Shown in pieces: positions 51,209-59,787 of a stretch of 64,000 nucleotides of DNA. This DNA comes from Alcanivorax sp. (lineage in GTDB: Bacteria; Pseudomonadota; Gammaproteobacteria; Pseudomonadales; Alcanivoracaceae). The notes under the pieces were generated by a model, which did not search any database, was not told the origin of the DNA, and saw nothing but the letters and a program-made list of their open reading frames with translations. Position 1 is the stretch's first letter. The number at the start of each line of letters is the position of its first letter. The position numbers and the translations under genes are program-made. The stretch is from positions 3,782,001 to 3,846,000 of the forward strand of contig NZ_CP051240.1 in NCBI RefSeq assembly GCF_017794965.1. Direction: 5' to 3'.

Positions 51209-52072
51209 TTATTCGATATTCTGGATCTGCTCCCTCATCTGCTCGATGAGCACCTTGAGTTCCACCGCGGCCGCGGTGGTTTCACTATCCACGGATTTGC
51301 TGGCCAGGGTGTTGGCTTCGCGGTTGAGTTCCTGCATGAGGAAGTCCAGGCGCCGGCCGATGTGGCCGCCTTTCTTGACGATGCGGCGTACTTCGCTGAC
51401 GTGGGTGACCAGCCGATCCAGTTCTTCGTCCACGTCCATCTTCTGGGCCTGCATCACCAGTTCCTGCTCCAGGCGATCCGGGTCCGGCGATTCCACCACA
51501 TCCTGAATGCGCTTGCGCAGGCGCTCACGCTGGGCCTCCTTGATGCGCGGGATGGCGGCTTTGACGATGTCCACCTGGGTCATGATGCCGTCCAGGCGGT
51601 CGATGATCAGCTTGCCGAGCTGCTCGCCTTCCCGGGCGCGGGTGTCGATCAGGGCCTTGAGGGCGTCGTCGAGCAGGGTGAGGGCTTCTTTCTGCAGCAG
51701 TTCCACGTCCAGTTCCCGGGTGCTGAGCACGCCCGGGTAGCGCAGGATTTCCATGGGGTTTACCTGGCCGGAGTGCTGTACCAGGTCACCCACCCGGCGG
51801 GAGACGTCGGAGAGTTTCTTCACCAGGGGTTCGTTGAGTTCCAGTTCCACGTCGCTCTCGATCAGCTGGTAGCGCAGGGTGATTTCTACCTTGCCGCGGG
51901 CCAGGGCCTGGCGGCACTTTTCCCGGGCGCCATTTTCCAGCGCGCGCAGGGTGTCCGGCAGGCGCGGGCTCACTTCCAGATAGCGATGGTTCACGGACTT
52001 GATCTCCCAGGCCAGGCTGAAGCCTTCCAGGTGACGGTCGGCGCGGGCAAAGGCGGTCATGCTGCAGATCAT
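51209..52072 (-). CDS. yicC: YicC family endoribonuclease-like protein
   Basis: A protein of 287 residues with the family's N-terminus (MICSMTAFARA) followed by EIKSVNHRYLEVSPRLP and the C-terminal KGGHIGRRLDFLMQELNREANTLASKS, the YicC/YloC signature. YicC proteins are reported RNA endonucleases that promote turnover of certain small RNAs. Length is normal. It lies back to back with rph, the usual order in gammaproteobacteria, where gmk, rpoZ and spoT normally follow yicC. Here the defence island lies on that side, so the insertion may have been at the yicC-gmk boundary. Confidence 0.92.
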   Translation of the reverse strand: MICSMTAFARADRHLEGFSLAWEIKSVNHRYLEVSPRLPDTLRALENGAREKCRQALARGKVEITLRYQLIESDVELELNEPLVKKLSDVSRRVGDLVQHSGQVNPMEILRYPGVLSTRELDVELLQKEALTLLDDALKALIDTRAREGEQLGKLIIDRLDGIMTQVDIVKAAIPRIKEAQRERLRKRIQDVVESPDPDRLEQELVMQAQKMDVDEELDRLVTHVSEVRRIVKKGGHIGRRLDFLMQELNREANTLASKSVDSETTAAAVELKVLIEQMREQIQNIE

Positions 52073-52113
52073 GGATGAACCTCGTTGTTATCCGTGGAAT
52101 GGGGCGCCCGGGG

Positions 52114-52268
52114 ATGTGGGAGCCTGCCTGCATGCGAAAGGCAGTTTCGAGCCTCGAGAAGCGAGTTTCGAAAGGCAAAACCCGGTGGTCGGAAAGCCCG
52201 GTTTTCGCAACTCGAAACTCGTCACTCGCTTCTGGTCTTGTTTTCGCTTGCAGGCAAGCTCCCACAGG
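52114..52268. repeat. Compound palindromic repeat between yicC and rph
   Basis: The outer arms are TGTGGGAGCCTGCCTGCATG (about 52116) and CGCTTGCAGGCAAGCTCCCA (about 52246). Inside is a second inverted pair, GAAGCGAGTTTCG and CGAAACTCGTCACTCGC, with a CCCGG/CCGGG core. It is the usual REP arrangement with a second repeat nested in it. Confidence 0.6.
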
Positions 52269-52392
52269 GTTAACAGCAGGGCGGTGCCGGTTCTCTAGTC
52301 TAGTCGTAACGGGGGTGGGTGCAAGGAAGGCATTGGCGCCGGTGTTTGCTACAATGGCCAGCCTTTCGTTTTTCACTGATTCAGGAGATCCC

Positions 52393-53109
52393 ATGCGTCC
52401 TTCCGGTCGAGCCAATGATGAGCTGCGTGAACTGAGCTTTACCCGTGATTACACCGTTCACGCCGAAGGCAGTGTGCTGGTGGCGTTCGGGAACACCAAG
52501 GTGCTGTGCACCGCCTCTGTAGAAGAGGGCGTGCCGCGCTTTCTCAAGGGCAAGGGCCAGGGCTGGCTGACGGCAGAATACGGCATGCTGCCCCGTTCCA
52601 CCCATACCCGTTCCGGGCGGGAAGCCTCCCGTGGCAAGCAGGGTGGCCGTACCCTGGAGATTCAGCGCCTGATCGGCCGTTCCTTGCGGGCGGCGGTGGA
52701 TCTGAGCAAGTTGGGTGAGCGCACCATTTATCTGGATTGCGACGTGCTTCAGGCGGACGGGGGTACCCGAACCGCGTCCATTTCGGGAGCCTGTGTGGCA
52801 CTGGTGGATGCCTTTACCCATCTGCTGGAGACCAAAAAGATCAAGGATGACCCGCTCAATGGCCTGGTGGGTGCGGTATCCGTGGGCGTCTACAAGGACA
52901 CCCCGGTGCTGGATCTGGACTACGCTGAAGATTCCAACGCGGGCACCGACATGAACGTGGTAATGACCCAGCAAGGCGGCTTTATCGAGATCCAGGGCTC
53001 CGCAGAGGGTGCGCCCTTTACCCGTGAGCAGTCCGATACCCTGCTGGGCCTGGCCGAGAAGGGCATCAACGAGATCATCAAGGCACAACAAGACGCGCTG
53101 GGTTGGTAA
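52393..53109 (+). CDS. rph: Ribonuclease PH
   Basis: A protein of 238 residues, a normal length for RNase PH, the phosphate-dependent 3'-to-5' exonuclease that trims tRNA ends. Visible signatures are MRPSGRANDELRE at the N-terminus, GWLTAEYGMLPRST (about residues 58-71), SRGKQGGRTLEIQRLIGRSL (about 80-100) and DCDVLQADGGTRTASISG (about 117-134) with the catalytic Asp. AGGAG precedes the ATG at 52393. pyrE follows three bases after the stop, so rph and pyrE form an operon, as in E. coli. Confidence 0.95.
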   Translation: MRPSGRANDELRELSFTRDYTVHAEGSVLVAFGNTKVLCTASVEEGVPRFLKGKGQGWLTAEYGMLPRSTHTRSGREASRGKQGGRTLEIQRLIGRSLRAAVDLSKLGERTIYLDCDVLQADGGTRTASISGACVALVDAFTHLLETKKIKDDPLNGLVGAVSVGVYKDTPVLDLDYAEDSNAGTDMNVVMTQQGGFIEIQGSAEGAPFTREQSDTLLGLAEKGINEIIKAQQDALGW

Positions 53110-53112
53110 GCC

Positions 53113-53784
53113 ATGAGCATGAAAAACTACAAGAAGCATTTTTTGCGTTTTGCCCAGGAGCGTGAGGCGCTGAAATTTGGCGAGTTCACGCTCAAGTCCG
53201 GCCGTACCAGCCCGTATTTCTTCAATGCGGGCACTTTCAATACCGGTGAGGCACTGGCCCGACTCGGCCGCTACTATGCGGATGCGATCATGGCATCTGG
53301 CCGGAAATACGATATGTTGTTCGGGCCGGCCTATAAAGGCATCCCGCTGGTGGCGGCGGTGTCTGTGGCGCTGGCCGAGCACCATGGCCAGGATTTGCCC
53401 TGGGCATTCAACCGCAAGGAAGCCAAGGATCATGGCGAGGGCGGTTGGCTGGTGGGGGCGCCCCTGCAGGGCCGGGTGCTGGTGATTGATGATGTGATTA
53501 CCGCAGGGACGGCCATCCGTGAGGTGGCGGCCCTGTTCGAAAAGACTGAAGCAACCATGGCGGGGGTCATGGTGGCGCTGGATCGCCAGGAATGTGGCAA
53601 TGGAGAGCCTTCCGCGGAGGGAAAAGGGCTGTCTGCGATCCAGGAAGTCGAAAAGACCTTAGGGGTGCCAGTGGGCAGTATCGTCTCCATGGGCGATATC
53701 ATTGACTGGCTTGAGCAGCTACCGGATAGTGAGGATCGCGTTATGCAAATGCGCGCCTACCGGGGGCGCTACGGAGTGGAATAA
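53113..53784 (+). CDS. pyrE: Orotate phosphoribosyltransferase
   Basis: A protein of 223 residues that makes OMP from orotate and PRPP in pyrimidine synthesis. The PRPP-binding motif is VLVIDDVITAGTAIRE (about residues 119-134); KSGRTSPYFFNAG and LFGPAYKGIPLV are further OPRTase signatures. Two ATG codons are possible (53113 and 53119). It begins three bases after rph and ends two bases before the next gene, so all three are co-transcribed. Length and motifs are normal. Confidence 0.95.
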   Translation: MSMKNYKKHFLRFAQEREALKFGEFTLKSGRTSPYFFNAGTFNTGEALARLGRYYADAIMASGRKYDMLFGPAYKGIPLVAAVSVALAEHHGQDLPWAFNRKEAKDHGEGGWLVGAPLQGRVLVIDDVITAGTAIREVAALFEKTEATMAGVMVALDRQECGNGEPSAEGKGLSAIQEVEKTLGVPVGSIVSMGDIIDWLEQLPDSEDRVMQMRAYRGRYGVE

Positions 53785-53786
53785 GA

Positions 53787-54401
53787 ATGAAGAAGCTTGT
53801 CCTGGTGCTGGCACTGGCGGTGTCGGCACCGCTGTGGGCCCGGTCAGGAAAACTGGCCAGTGAAGTGATGCCGCAAGGCGCCTATTTTCGTCACGTCACC
53901 CCGGATGGGGTGGTGCATCTCAATCGTACCCTGAGAACAGAGGCCATCGAGAATGGCTATCAGCTTCTGGACAGCCATGGCCGGGTGCTGGAAGAAGTGG
54001 AAGGGGTGGAACTGAATGACGAAGAGGCGCGCAAGATGCGTCTGGAACAGGCGCGCCAGGCCCGTGAAGACAAGGAACTTCTGCGACTCTATGCCGGCCC
54101 GGATGACGCGGTGCGTGCCCGGGATCGCAAGATTGATGCGCTGGAGTTGAGCATCAGCTACGAGGAAAACAATCTGGCCCAGCTGCAAATGAAGCTGGAC
54201 GACGAGATTGCCGTGGCGGCGCGCAGCGAGCGCGCCGGCAAGAAGGTCCCCAAGGGAGTGAAAGAGGCGATTGACCGGCTCAAGCGTCAAATTGCCAGCT
54301 CCGAAGAAAAGCTGGCGGAGTTTGACCGGGAGATCGATGAGGCGGGCGAGGAGTTTGCCCCGATCATCAAGCGCTTGAAAGAGATTGAGAACGAAGAGTA
54401 A
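53787..54401 (+). CDS. Periplasmic coiled-coil protein of unknown function
   Basis: A protein of 204 residues. Residues 1-18 (MKKLVLVLALAVSAPLWA) are a clear Sec signal peptide. A short beta-like unit follows (GAYFRHVTPDGVVHLNRTL) resembling the DUF4124-type segment of periplasmic proteins, then charged helices to the end (about 75-200; IDALELSISYEENNLAQLQM, IDRLKRQIASSEEKLAEFD) that should form a coiled coil. It starts two bases after pyrE and shares its transcript. It ends 65 bases before a strong terminator. The function is unknown. Confidence 0.75.
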   Translation: MKKLVLVLALAVSAPLWARSGKLASEVMPQGAYFRHVTPDGVVHLNRTLRTEAIENGYQLLDSHGRVLEEVEGVELNDEEARKMRLEQARQAREDKELLRLYAGPDDAVRARDRKIDALELSISYEENNLAQLQMKLDDEIAVAARSERAGKKVPKGVKEAIDRLKRQIASSEEKLAEFDREIDEAGEEFAPIIKRLKEIENEE

Positions 54402-54465
54402 CGCTGCACGCATCATGCTTCACCGGGCACGCTCGCGGTGCAGGTGAAGATAGCAGCAAGGAAAG

Positions 54466-54501
54466 AGGCCGCGCCCAGTATTCGGGTGCGGCCTTTTTTT
54501 T
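54466..54501 (+). terminator. Rho-independent terminator of the rph-pyrE operon
   Basis: AGGCCGCGCCC, a short loop, then CGGGTGCGGCCT forms a stable stem followed by eight T residues (54494-54501). It lies 65 bases after the coiled-coil gene. Confidence 0.85.
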
Positions 54502-54560
54502 GCCCGCTTCGCGGGTGTCAGACGCTGGACGCCTGACGATAAAAGCTGAAACCATACCTT

Positions 54561-54635
54561 TTTCACCACAGAGGACGCAGAGTGCACAGAGAAAGACCGT
54601 CTTTCCTCAGTGAGCGCTGTGTCCTCTGTGGTAAA
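54561..54635. repeat. CACCACAGAGGAC inverted repeat
   Basis: TTTCACCACAGAGGACGCAG at 54561 and TGTGTCCTCTGTGGTAAA ending at 54635 are inverted arms of one palindromic element, with CAGAGTGCACAGAG in the interior. It sits between the operon terminator and the REP cluster. The repeat recalls palindromes that I have seen described in many bacterial genomes; its function is not known. Confidence 0.65.
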
Positions 54636-54716
54636 TCTGCCTGTAACGGCGATGGCAAAAGCGCGGACTACCCTGACGAGCACAAGCACTACGCTGCTAA
54701 GGGGTAGCTCTGGATT

Positions 54717-55105
54717 TTATGTGGGAGCGTGCCTGCACGCGATGCGGCATCGCCAACCGCACAATCGTTTGCAAGCAAACTCCCACAGAAGATATGGCAG
54801 CCCAACCGCCGTAGGAGCCAGCCTGCTGGCGATGGTGGGGTGATCTGAAGCCCTTCGCCTGTGGGCAGGCTGATGGGGTTTCATTTGCTGTAGGCGTTCC
54901 TCTGGAGGGGCGAAGGTTTTCTGGCCGGGAGGTTCGCCCCTCGAGAGGGGGCTCCTACAAAAAAGGGGCAGCTCTGGATTTTATGTGGGAGCGTGCTTGC
55001 ACGCGATGCGGCATCGCCAACTGCACAATCGTTTGCAGGCAAACTCCTACAGAAGAGAGGGTAGCCCGACTTTCACTGTGGGAGTTTGCTTGCAAACGAA
55101 GAGGT
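54717..55105. repeat. Run of REP-like elements
   Basis: About 390 bases with no coding signal hold a pair at 54717-54791 (TGTGGGAGCGTGCCTGCACG ... GCAAGCAAACTCCCACAG), a half-unit at 54811-54838, a CTCGAG-type element at 54922-54960 (same family as 4253-4286), a pair at 54981-55052 that is nearly identical to the first pair, and a half-unit at 55076-55100. The two pairs share a leading stretch (GGGGTAGCTCTGGATTTTAT versus GGGGCAGCTCTGGATTTTAT), so they look like a tandem duplication. Confidence 0.7.
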
Positions 55106-55143
55106 TTGTGTTCAGGGCCAAATCGTAATTTTCGGGGAGATAG

Positions 55144-55177
55144 TAAAAAGCCGCACCCTGTCGTTGGGGCGCGGCTT
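55144..55177 (-). terminator. Rho-independent terminator of slmA
   Basis: On the minus strand, AAGCCGCGCCCCAACGACAG followed by GGTGCGGCTTTTT forms a GC-rich hairpin with a T-run, 63 bases after the slmA stop. Confidence 0.8.
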
Positions 55178-55239
55178 CTGTGGTTCAGGCTGGCGACAAA
55201 GTTGCCGTCGCGATGTTGAGAGCTGCGTGCAGCGTCTCT

Positions 55240-55824
55240 TTACCTGAACAGGGTGGGGACAAGCAGTTCCCATTGGGCTGGCCAGTCCTGGCTGGGCTTT
55301 TGCTTGAAGCCGGAACGGACGAACTGGGCGATACGCCCTTCCACCACGGCCAACAACAGGTTGGCGGTGATAGTGGGGGTGGCGATGGTGCGCAGGCCTT
55401 CCTTGAATTCGGCGTCGCGCAGTACCTGTTTGACCTGGTTTTCCACCCGGTCGTAGAACTGCTGGATGCGCTGGTGCAGGCGTTCGTTCTCGCCGGTAAG
55501 GGCATCGCCGGTGAGTAGTCGGGTGATACCCGGGTTACGCTCGGTGAAAGCCAGCATCAGGGTGAGGATCTGCTCCACCTGGCTGGTGGCGTTGCCTTCT
55601 TCGGTGATGCGGTTGATGCGCGAGAAGATGGCATCTTCGATAAAGCTGATCAGCCCTTCGAACATTTTCGCCTTGCTGGGAAAATGCCGATACAGCGCCG
55701 CCTCTGAGACCCCCACTTCCCGTGCCAGGCCAGCGGTGGTAATCCGCCCGCCAGGGCCGGCTTCGAGCATGTGGGCGAGCGACTGCAGAATCTGCTCTTT
55801 ACGCGACGGTTTTTTTTCAGTCAT
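55240..55824 (-). CDS. slmA: Nucleoid occlusion factor SlmA (TetR family)
   Basis: A protein of 194 residues. The N-terminal HTH (RKEQILQSLAHMLEAGPGGR, then LAREVGVSEAALYRHFPSKA) and the following FEGLISFIEDAIFSRINRI match SlmA closely. SlmA binds chromosomal sites and blocks FtsZ ring formation over the nucleoid. The ATG at 55824 is chosen because the sequence before it does not match the family. It is transcribed alone on the minus strand and followed by a clear terminator. Adjacency to argB and the pyrimidine genes is the common gammaproteobacterial context. Confidence 0.92.
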   Translation of the reverse strand: MTEKKPSRKEQILQSLAHMLEAGPGGRITTAGLAREVGVSEAALYRHFPSKAKMFEGLISFIEDAIFSRINRITEEGNATSQVEQILTLMLAFTERNPGITRLLTGDALTGENERLHQRIQQFYDRVENQVKQVLRDAEFKEGLRTIATPTITANLLLAVVEGRIAQFVRSGFKQKPSQDWPAQWELLVPTLFR

Positions 55825-55997
55825 CAAATGTCGTTCCCGTTTTAAGCTGCAAGCGACAAGCTTCAAGCTGCAACGCGAGTGTGGCTGTGAGGTATATCAC
55901 ATGCTGTGCCCGCGCCCAATGTTACTAGCCTTCTGCGGCATTTTTTTTATCCGTGTTGTAGCGGCTTTAGCGGCAATCCCCTTTGCCGCGGGTGTTA

Positions 55998-56150
55998 GTT
56001 GAAAGTTCAAAGTTTAAAGTTGAAACGCGTATTGATGCCTTTGGTTCTGCCTGGCCGTGCCCGCGTTTTCCGGTAAGGGCGCGGGTGCCGACCTTTCAAA
56101 AGCCAACAACGTCTGGCGCGCTTTTCAACTTTGAACTTTAAACTTTCAAC
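55998..56150. repeat. 153-bp palindromic repeat, copy 1 (downstream of argB)
   Basis: A 153-base element with 28-base inverted ends (GTTGAAAGTTCAAAGTTTAA ... and TTTCAACTTTGAACTTTAAA ...) and an inner palindrome CCCGCG ... CGCGGG. A second copy of the same length and orientation lies at 57174-57326. It has no coding capacity. It looks like a small non-autonomous element or an enlarged intergenic repeat. Confidence 0.85.
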
Positions 56151-56240
56151 TCGTCGTTCATCGCCATGCAAGCATGGGCTCCTACAGGAGCGGTGTTGTC
56201 TTTCCTCACAGCTGGCAGCTCAAAGCTCCCAGCTGTTTTT

Positions 56241-57140
56241 TCAGTCTTTGCTGATCAGGGTACCGATACCCTTGTCGGTGAGAATCTCCAGCAGTACCGC
56301 ATGGGAGACTCGCCCGTCGATGATGTGCGAGGTATGCACGCCATTCTGTACCGCTTCCAGGGCGCAGCCGATCTTGGGGAGCATGCCGCCGTGGATGGTG
56401 CCGTCGTTGATCAGTTCATTGACCCGGTCGGCGGTGAGACCGGTGAGCACCTTGCCTTGCTTGTCTTTCAGGCCGGCCACATTGGTCAGCAGGATCAGCT
56501 TCTCGGCGCGTAGCACTTCGGCCACCTTGCCGGCCACCAGATCCGCATTGATGTTGTAGCTGATACCGTCGTCATCCACCCCGATGGGGGCGATGACCGG
56601 AATGAAATCACTGCCGGCAATCAGGTCGATGATCTTGGTGTCGATGCCCTGCACTTCGCCCACGTGACCGATGTCGATGATCTCGGAGGTTTTCAGGGCC
56701 GGGTTGTCTTCGTCCTGGGCCTTGAGCAACATTTTGCGTGCCTTGATCAGGCGCCCGTCCTTGCCGGTGAGGCCAATGGCCTGGCCACCGTTGTGCTGGA
56801 TCAGGTTGACGATGTCCTTGTTGACCAGGCCGCCGAGGACCATTTGCACCACATCCATGGTTTCGCGGTCGGTGACGCGCATGCCCTGAATGAATTTGGA
56901 TTCCTTGCCCAGGCGCTCCAGCAGGCTGCCGATCTGCGGGCCTCCACCGTGGACGATGACCGGGTTGATGCCCACCTGCTTCATCATCACCACGTCACGG
57001 GCGAAGCTGTTTTTCAGCTCGTCGTTTTCCATGGCGTTGCCGCCGTACTTGATCACGACGGTGGTGCCGGCAAAGCGTTGGATATAGGGCAACGCCTCAA
57101 TCAGAACGCGGGCAATGTCATGCGCGCTGGTGGTGTCCAT
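56241..57140 (-). CDS. argB: Acetylglutamate kinase
   Basis: A protein of 299 residues, the usual size for the arginine-pathway kinase that phosphorylates N-acetylglutamate. Signatures are VIKYGGNAMEN (about residue 27, phosphate-binding Lys and Gly-Gly), VIVHGGGPQIGSLLERLGKE (about 60), NADLVAGKVAEVLRAEKLIL (about 190) and NDGTIHGGMLPKI (about 250). Both flanks carry copies of the same 153-base repeat, so expression may depend on a promoter beyond the upstream copy. Sequence and length appear intact. Confidence 0.95.
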   Translation of the reverse strand: MDTTSAHDIARVLIEALPYIQRFAGTTVVIKYGGNAMENDELKNSFARDVVMMKQVGINPVIVHGGGPQIGSLLERLGKESKFIQGMRVTDRETMDVVQMVLGGLVNKDIVNLIQHNGGQAIGLTGKDGRLIKARKMLLKAQDEDNPALKTSEIIDIGHVGEVQGIDTKIIDLIAGSDFIPVIAPIGVDDDGISYNINADLVAGKVAEVLRAEKLILLTNVAGLKDKQGKVLTGLTADRVNELINDGTIHGGMLPKIGCALEAVQNGVHTSHIIDGRVSHAVLLEILTDKGIGTLISKD

Positions 57141-57173
57141 TGGTGCTCCTCGGGAATTGACGATTGCCGGGGA

Positions 57174-57326
57174 GTTTAAAGTTTAAAGTTCAAAGTTGAA
57201 ACGCGAGTTAGTGCCGTCGGTTCTGTCTGGCCGTGCCCGCGTTTTCCGGTAAGGGCGCGGGTGCTGACCTTTCAAAACCCAACAACGTCCGGCGCGCTTT
57301 TTAACTTTGAAGTGTAAACTTTCAAC
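57174..57326. repeat. 153-bp palindromic repeat, copy 2 (upstream of argB)
   Basis: Same length and same orientation as copy 1 at 55998-56150, with most positions identical, including the inner CCCGCGTTTTCCGGTAAGGG. It lies in the 208-base gap between argB and algC. Confidence 0.85.
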
Positions 57327-57348
57327 TCCTCAGCGGCATGATTCTACC

Positions 57349-59751
57349 TCAAAACGGCAGGGTGAGGGTCTCGTCTACCGCCTTGAGCTGGTTGCGGAAC
57401 ATGGTTTTAACCCGTTGCAGGGCCTCTTCGTCCCGGCCTTCGAAACGTGCCACCAGCGAGGCGGTGGTGTTGGACGCCCGCACCAGCCCCCAGCCATCAG
57501 GGAAGTCGATACGCAGTCCGTCGATGGTGGTGGCCCGGCCACCGGGGAACTGCTCGGCCCGGGCAGTGAGAGCCTCCACCAGCGGGAACTTGCGCTCCTC
57601 CTCGACTTCCACATAAAGGGCGGGGGTGGTGATGCCGGTTTTCAAACCGCTGAAAACCTGGCTGGCCGGGTCGTCCAGGAGTGACAGGATCTCCAGCAGA
57701 CGGCCGCCGGCATACATGCCGTCGTCGCAGCCGAACCAGCGATCGGCAAAGAAGATGTGACCACTGATCTCTCCACCCAATGGGGCGCCGGTTTCTTTCA
57801 TCTTGGCCTTGATCAGGGAATGGCCGGTCTTGTACATCAGCGGCCGGCCGCCGCTCTTGCGGATCACGGCGGGCAGGGCGCGGGTGCATTTCACGTCGAA
57901 GAGGATGTCGGCGCCGGGGGAGCGGCTGAGTACATCGCGGGCAAACAGCATCATCAACCGGTCGGGCCAGATGATCTCGCCCCGGTTGGTGACCACTGCC
58001 ACCCGGTCACCATCGCCGTCGAAGGCCAAACCCAGATCCAGTTGTTCGCTGTCCACCAGGCGAATCAGGTCGGTCAGGTTGTCCGGGTTGCCCGGGTCCG
58101 GCGCATGGTTGGGGAAGTTGCCATCGATATCGGTGTACAGGGCAGAGACTTCGCAGCCGAGCTGGGTAAACAGTTTGGGTGCCAGTTCACCTGCCGCCCC
58201 ATTGCCGCAGTCGATGCCGATTTTCAGGGGCCGCGCCAGCACGATGTCGTTGGCCACGTCGTTGAGGTAGCGGTCGCTGATATCCAGCTCCTGCTCTTCG
58301 CCCTGGCCTTCATTGAAGTCGCCGCGGGCAACCCGGTCCTTGAGTGTCTGGATCCGCTCCCCGTAAAGCGTTTCACCGTTGATGACGATCTTCATGCCGT
58401 TATGAGTGGGCGGGTTGTGGCTGCCGGTGATCATGACGCCGCTCTGCGACTCCAGCACTTCGGTGGCGTAGTAGAGCACCGGGCTGGGCACCAGACCCAG
58501 GTTGATCACGTTGCGGCCGGACTCGACCAATCCCTTGATCAGCGAGCGGGACAGTTCCGGACTGGACAGGCGCCCGTCACGGGCCACGATCACCGTTTGC
58601 TGGCCGGCTTCGCTGGCTTCTGTGCCAATGGCGCGACCCAGCAGGTAGGCCCCCTGGGCGGTGAGGGTGACACCGGCCACCCCGCGGATGTCGTAGGCGC
58701 GGAAGATTTCCTCTGGCAGGGATTCGCCCTGGCTGTCATCCATCAGCAGGATGCCATCATCGTCCTGCTCATCCACGACCATGGGTTCGCTGGGCCTGGG
58801 CTGGCTGGCTGATGAGCTCTTGGTGTTTCGACTGCGCAGTTTTTCAGCGGTTTTTGCCTGGGCATCCGTAACGGAGCGAAACAGGTCGAAGTGGAAATGG
58901 TCGCGGGCGGTGACGCCTGGCTGACGGGCCAGTTCGTCGGTGTAGCGAATCAGTTCGGCGGCGTCCTGGCGCAGGGCACGCACCAGCAAGCGATTGACGA
59001 CCAGGGTGATCACCAGCAGCAGGATGGCGGAGCCCCCAAACGCGGCGGTGGCCACAAGGTAAAGATTGTTGTTGGTGGCGGGCAGGGTAAAACTGACCGA
59101 GACCGGGCCGGCGGTGGCGCTGGCTTCCATACCGCTGGCTTTTTGGCCGTTGCTGAACAGCGGCGTGTTGCCATGTTGAATGGACACCGCGGTGCCGTCA
59201 GGGATGCTGGCCTGGACCAGTGTGCTCAGTGAAGCCAGCGAGCGATTCAATAGCAGGATGCCATTCTTGTTCTTGCTTGCCCGGGCGATGACCAGCGCGG
59301 GGGGTTGGCCTGCAATGATAGCGGGGGCCGGCTGATTGCCCAGCCTGACCTGCTTGATCAGCTCCTGGGCGGTATAGCTGAGCGCGTCGGTATTGCTGCC
59401 GCGTCGAGGAATCAGGGTCAGGGTGGCGTCGGAAAGCCACAGATGAGGGGCGGCGTTGAAGTCTGCCACGGTGTCGCTACTGAGCGCCTCTTCCACATCT
59501 GGTCGGTTACTGAGGAGTGTCAGTTGTTGATGGGTGTCGGTCAGGTAGCCGTTGACCTGATGTGCCAGGGCGCCGGCAACCATGGTTGCCTGGCGCTGCT
59601 GCTGTTCCTGCAGTTCGCCGCTGTTCAGCCATGAATACAGTGATGCGATGCTGCCGGCTACCGCAACCAGCCCTGCCAGTGTGAGCGGCAGCAGTTGCTG
59701 CATTGTGCTGGTGTTCTTGCCGGCAGTGCTCTGCTTGTCCTTTTTCCCCAT
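57349..59751 (-). CDS. algC: Phosphomannomutase/phosphoglucomutase with N-terminal membrane region
   Basis: A protein of 800 residues, much longer than the roughly 460 of AlgC alone. Residues of about 350-800 are the mutase: MITGSHNPPTHNG (phosphoserine loop, about 448), AFDGDGDRVAVV (metal loop, about 578) and GGEISGHIFFADRW (sugar loop, about 665). The first 350 residues contain a membrane helix at about 22-45, a periplasmic-type domain and a second helix near 230-255, followed by a linker. This extended form, with a sensor-like N-terminus, is found in several marine gammaproteobacteria and pseudomonads. It makes mannose-1-P or glucose-1-P for polysaccharide and LPS synthesis. Confidence 0.9.
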   Translation of the reverse strand: MGKKDKQSTAGKNTSTMQQLLPLTLAGLVAVAGSIASLYSWLNSGELQEQQQRQATMVAGALAHQVNGYLTDTHQQLTLLSNRPDVEEALSSDTVADFNAAPHLWLSDATLTLIPRRGSNTDALSYTAQELIKQVRLGNQPAPAIIAGQPPALVIARASKNKNGILLLNRSLASLSTLVQASIPDGTAVSIQHGNTPLFSNGQKASGMEASATAGPVSVSFTLPATNNNLYLVATAAFGGSAILLLVITLVVNRLLVRALRQDAAELIRYTDELARQPGVTARDHFHFDLFRSVTDAQAKTAEKLRSRNTKSSSASQPRPSEPMVVDEQDDDGILLMDDSQGESLPEEIFRAYDIRGVAGVTLTAQGAYLLGRAIGTEASEAGQQTVIVARDGRLSSPELSRSLIKGLVESGRNVINLGLVPSPVLYYATEVLESQSGVMITGSHNPPTHNGMKIVINGETLYGERIQTLKDRVARGDFNEGQGEEQELDISDRYLNDVANDIVLARPLKIGIDCGNGAAGELAPKLFTQLGCEVSALYTDIDGNFPNHAPDPGNPDNLTDLIRLVDSEQLDLGLAFDGDGDRVAVVTNRGEIIWPDRLMMLFARDVLSRSPGADILFDVKCTRALPAVIRKSGGRPLMYKTGHSLIKAKMKETGAPLGGEISGHIFFADRWFGCDDGMYAGGRLLEILSLLDDPASQVFSGLKTGITTPALYVEVEEERKFPLVEALTARAEQFPGGRATTIDGLRIDFPDGWGLVRASNTTASLVARFEGRDEEALQRVKTMFRNQLKAVDETLTLPF

Positions 59752-59787
59752 ATCCCCCTCCGCAAAGCCGTTGTTTTTTGAATGTTC

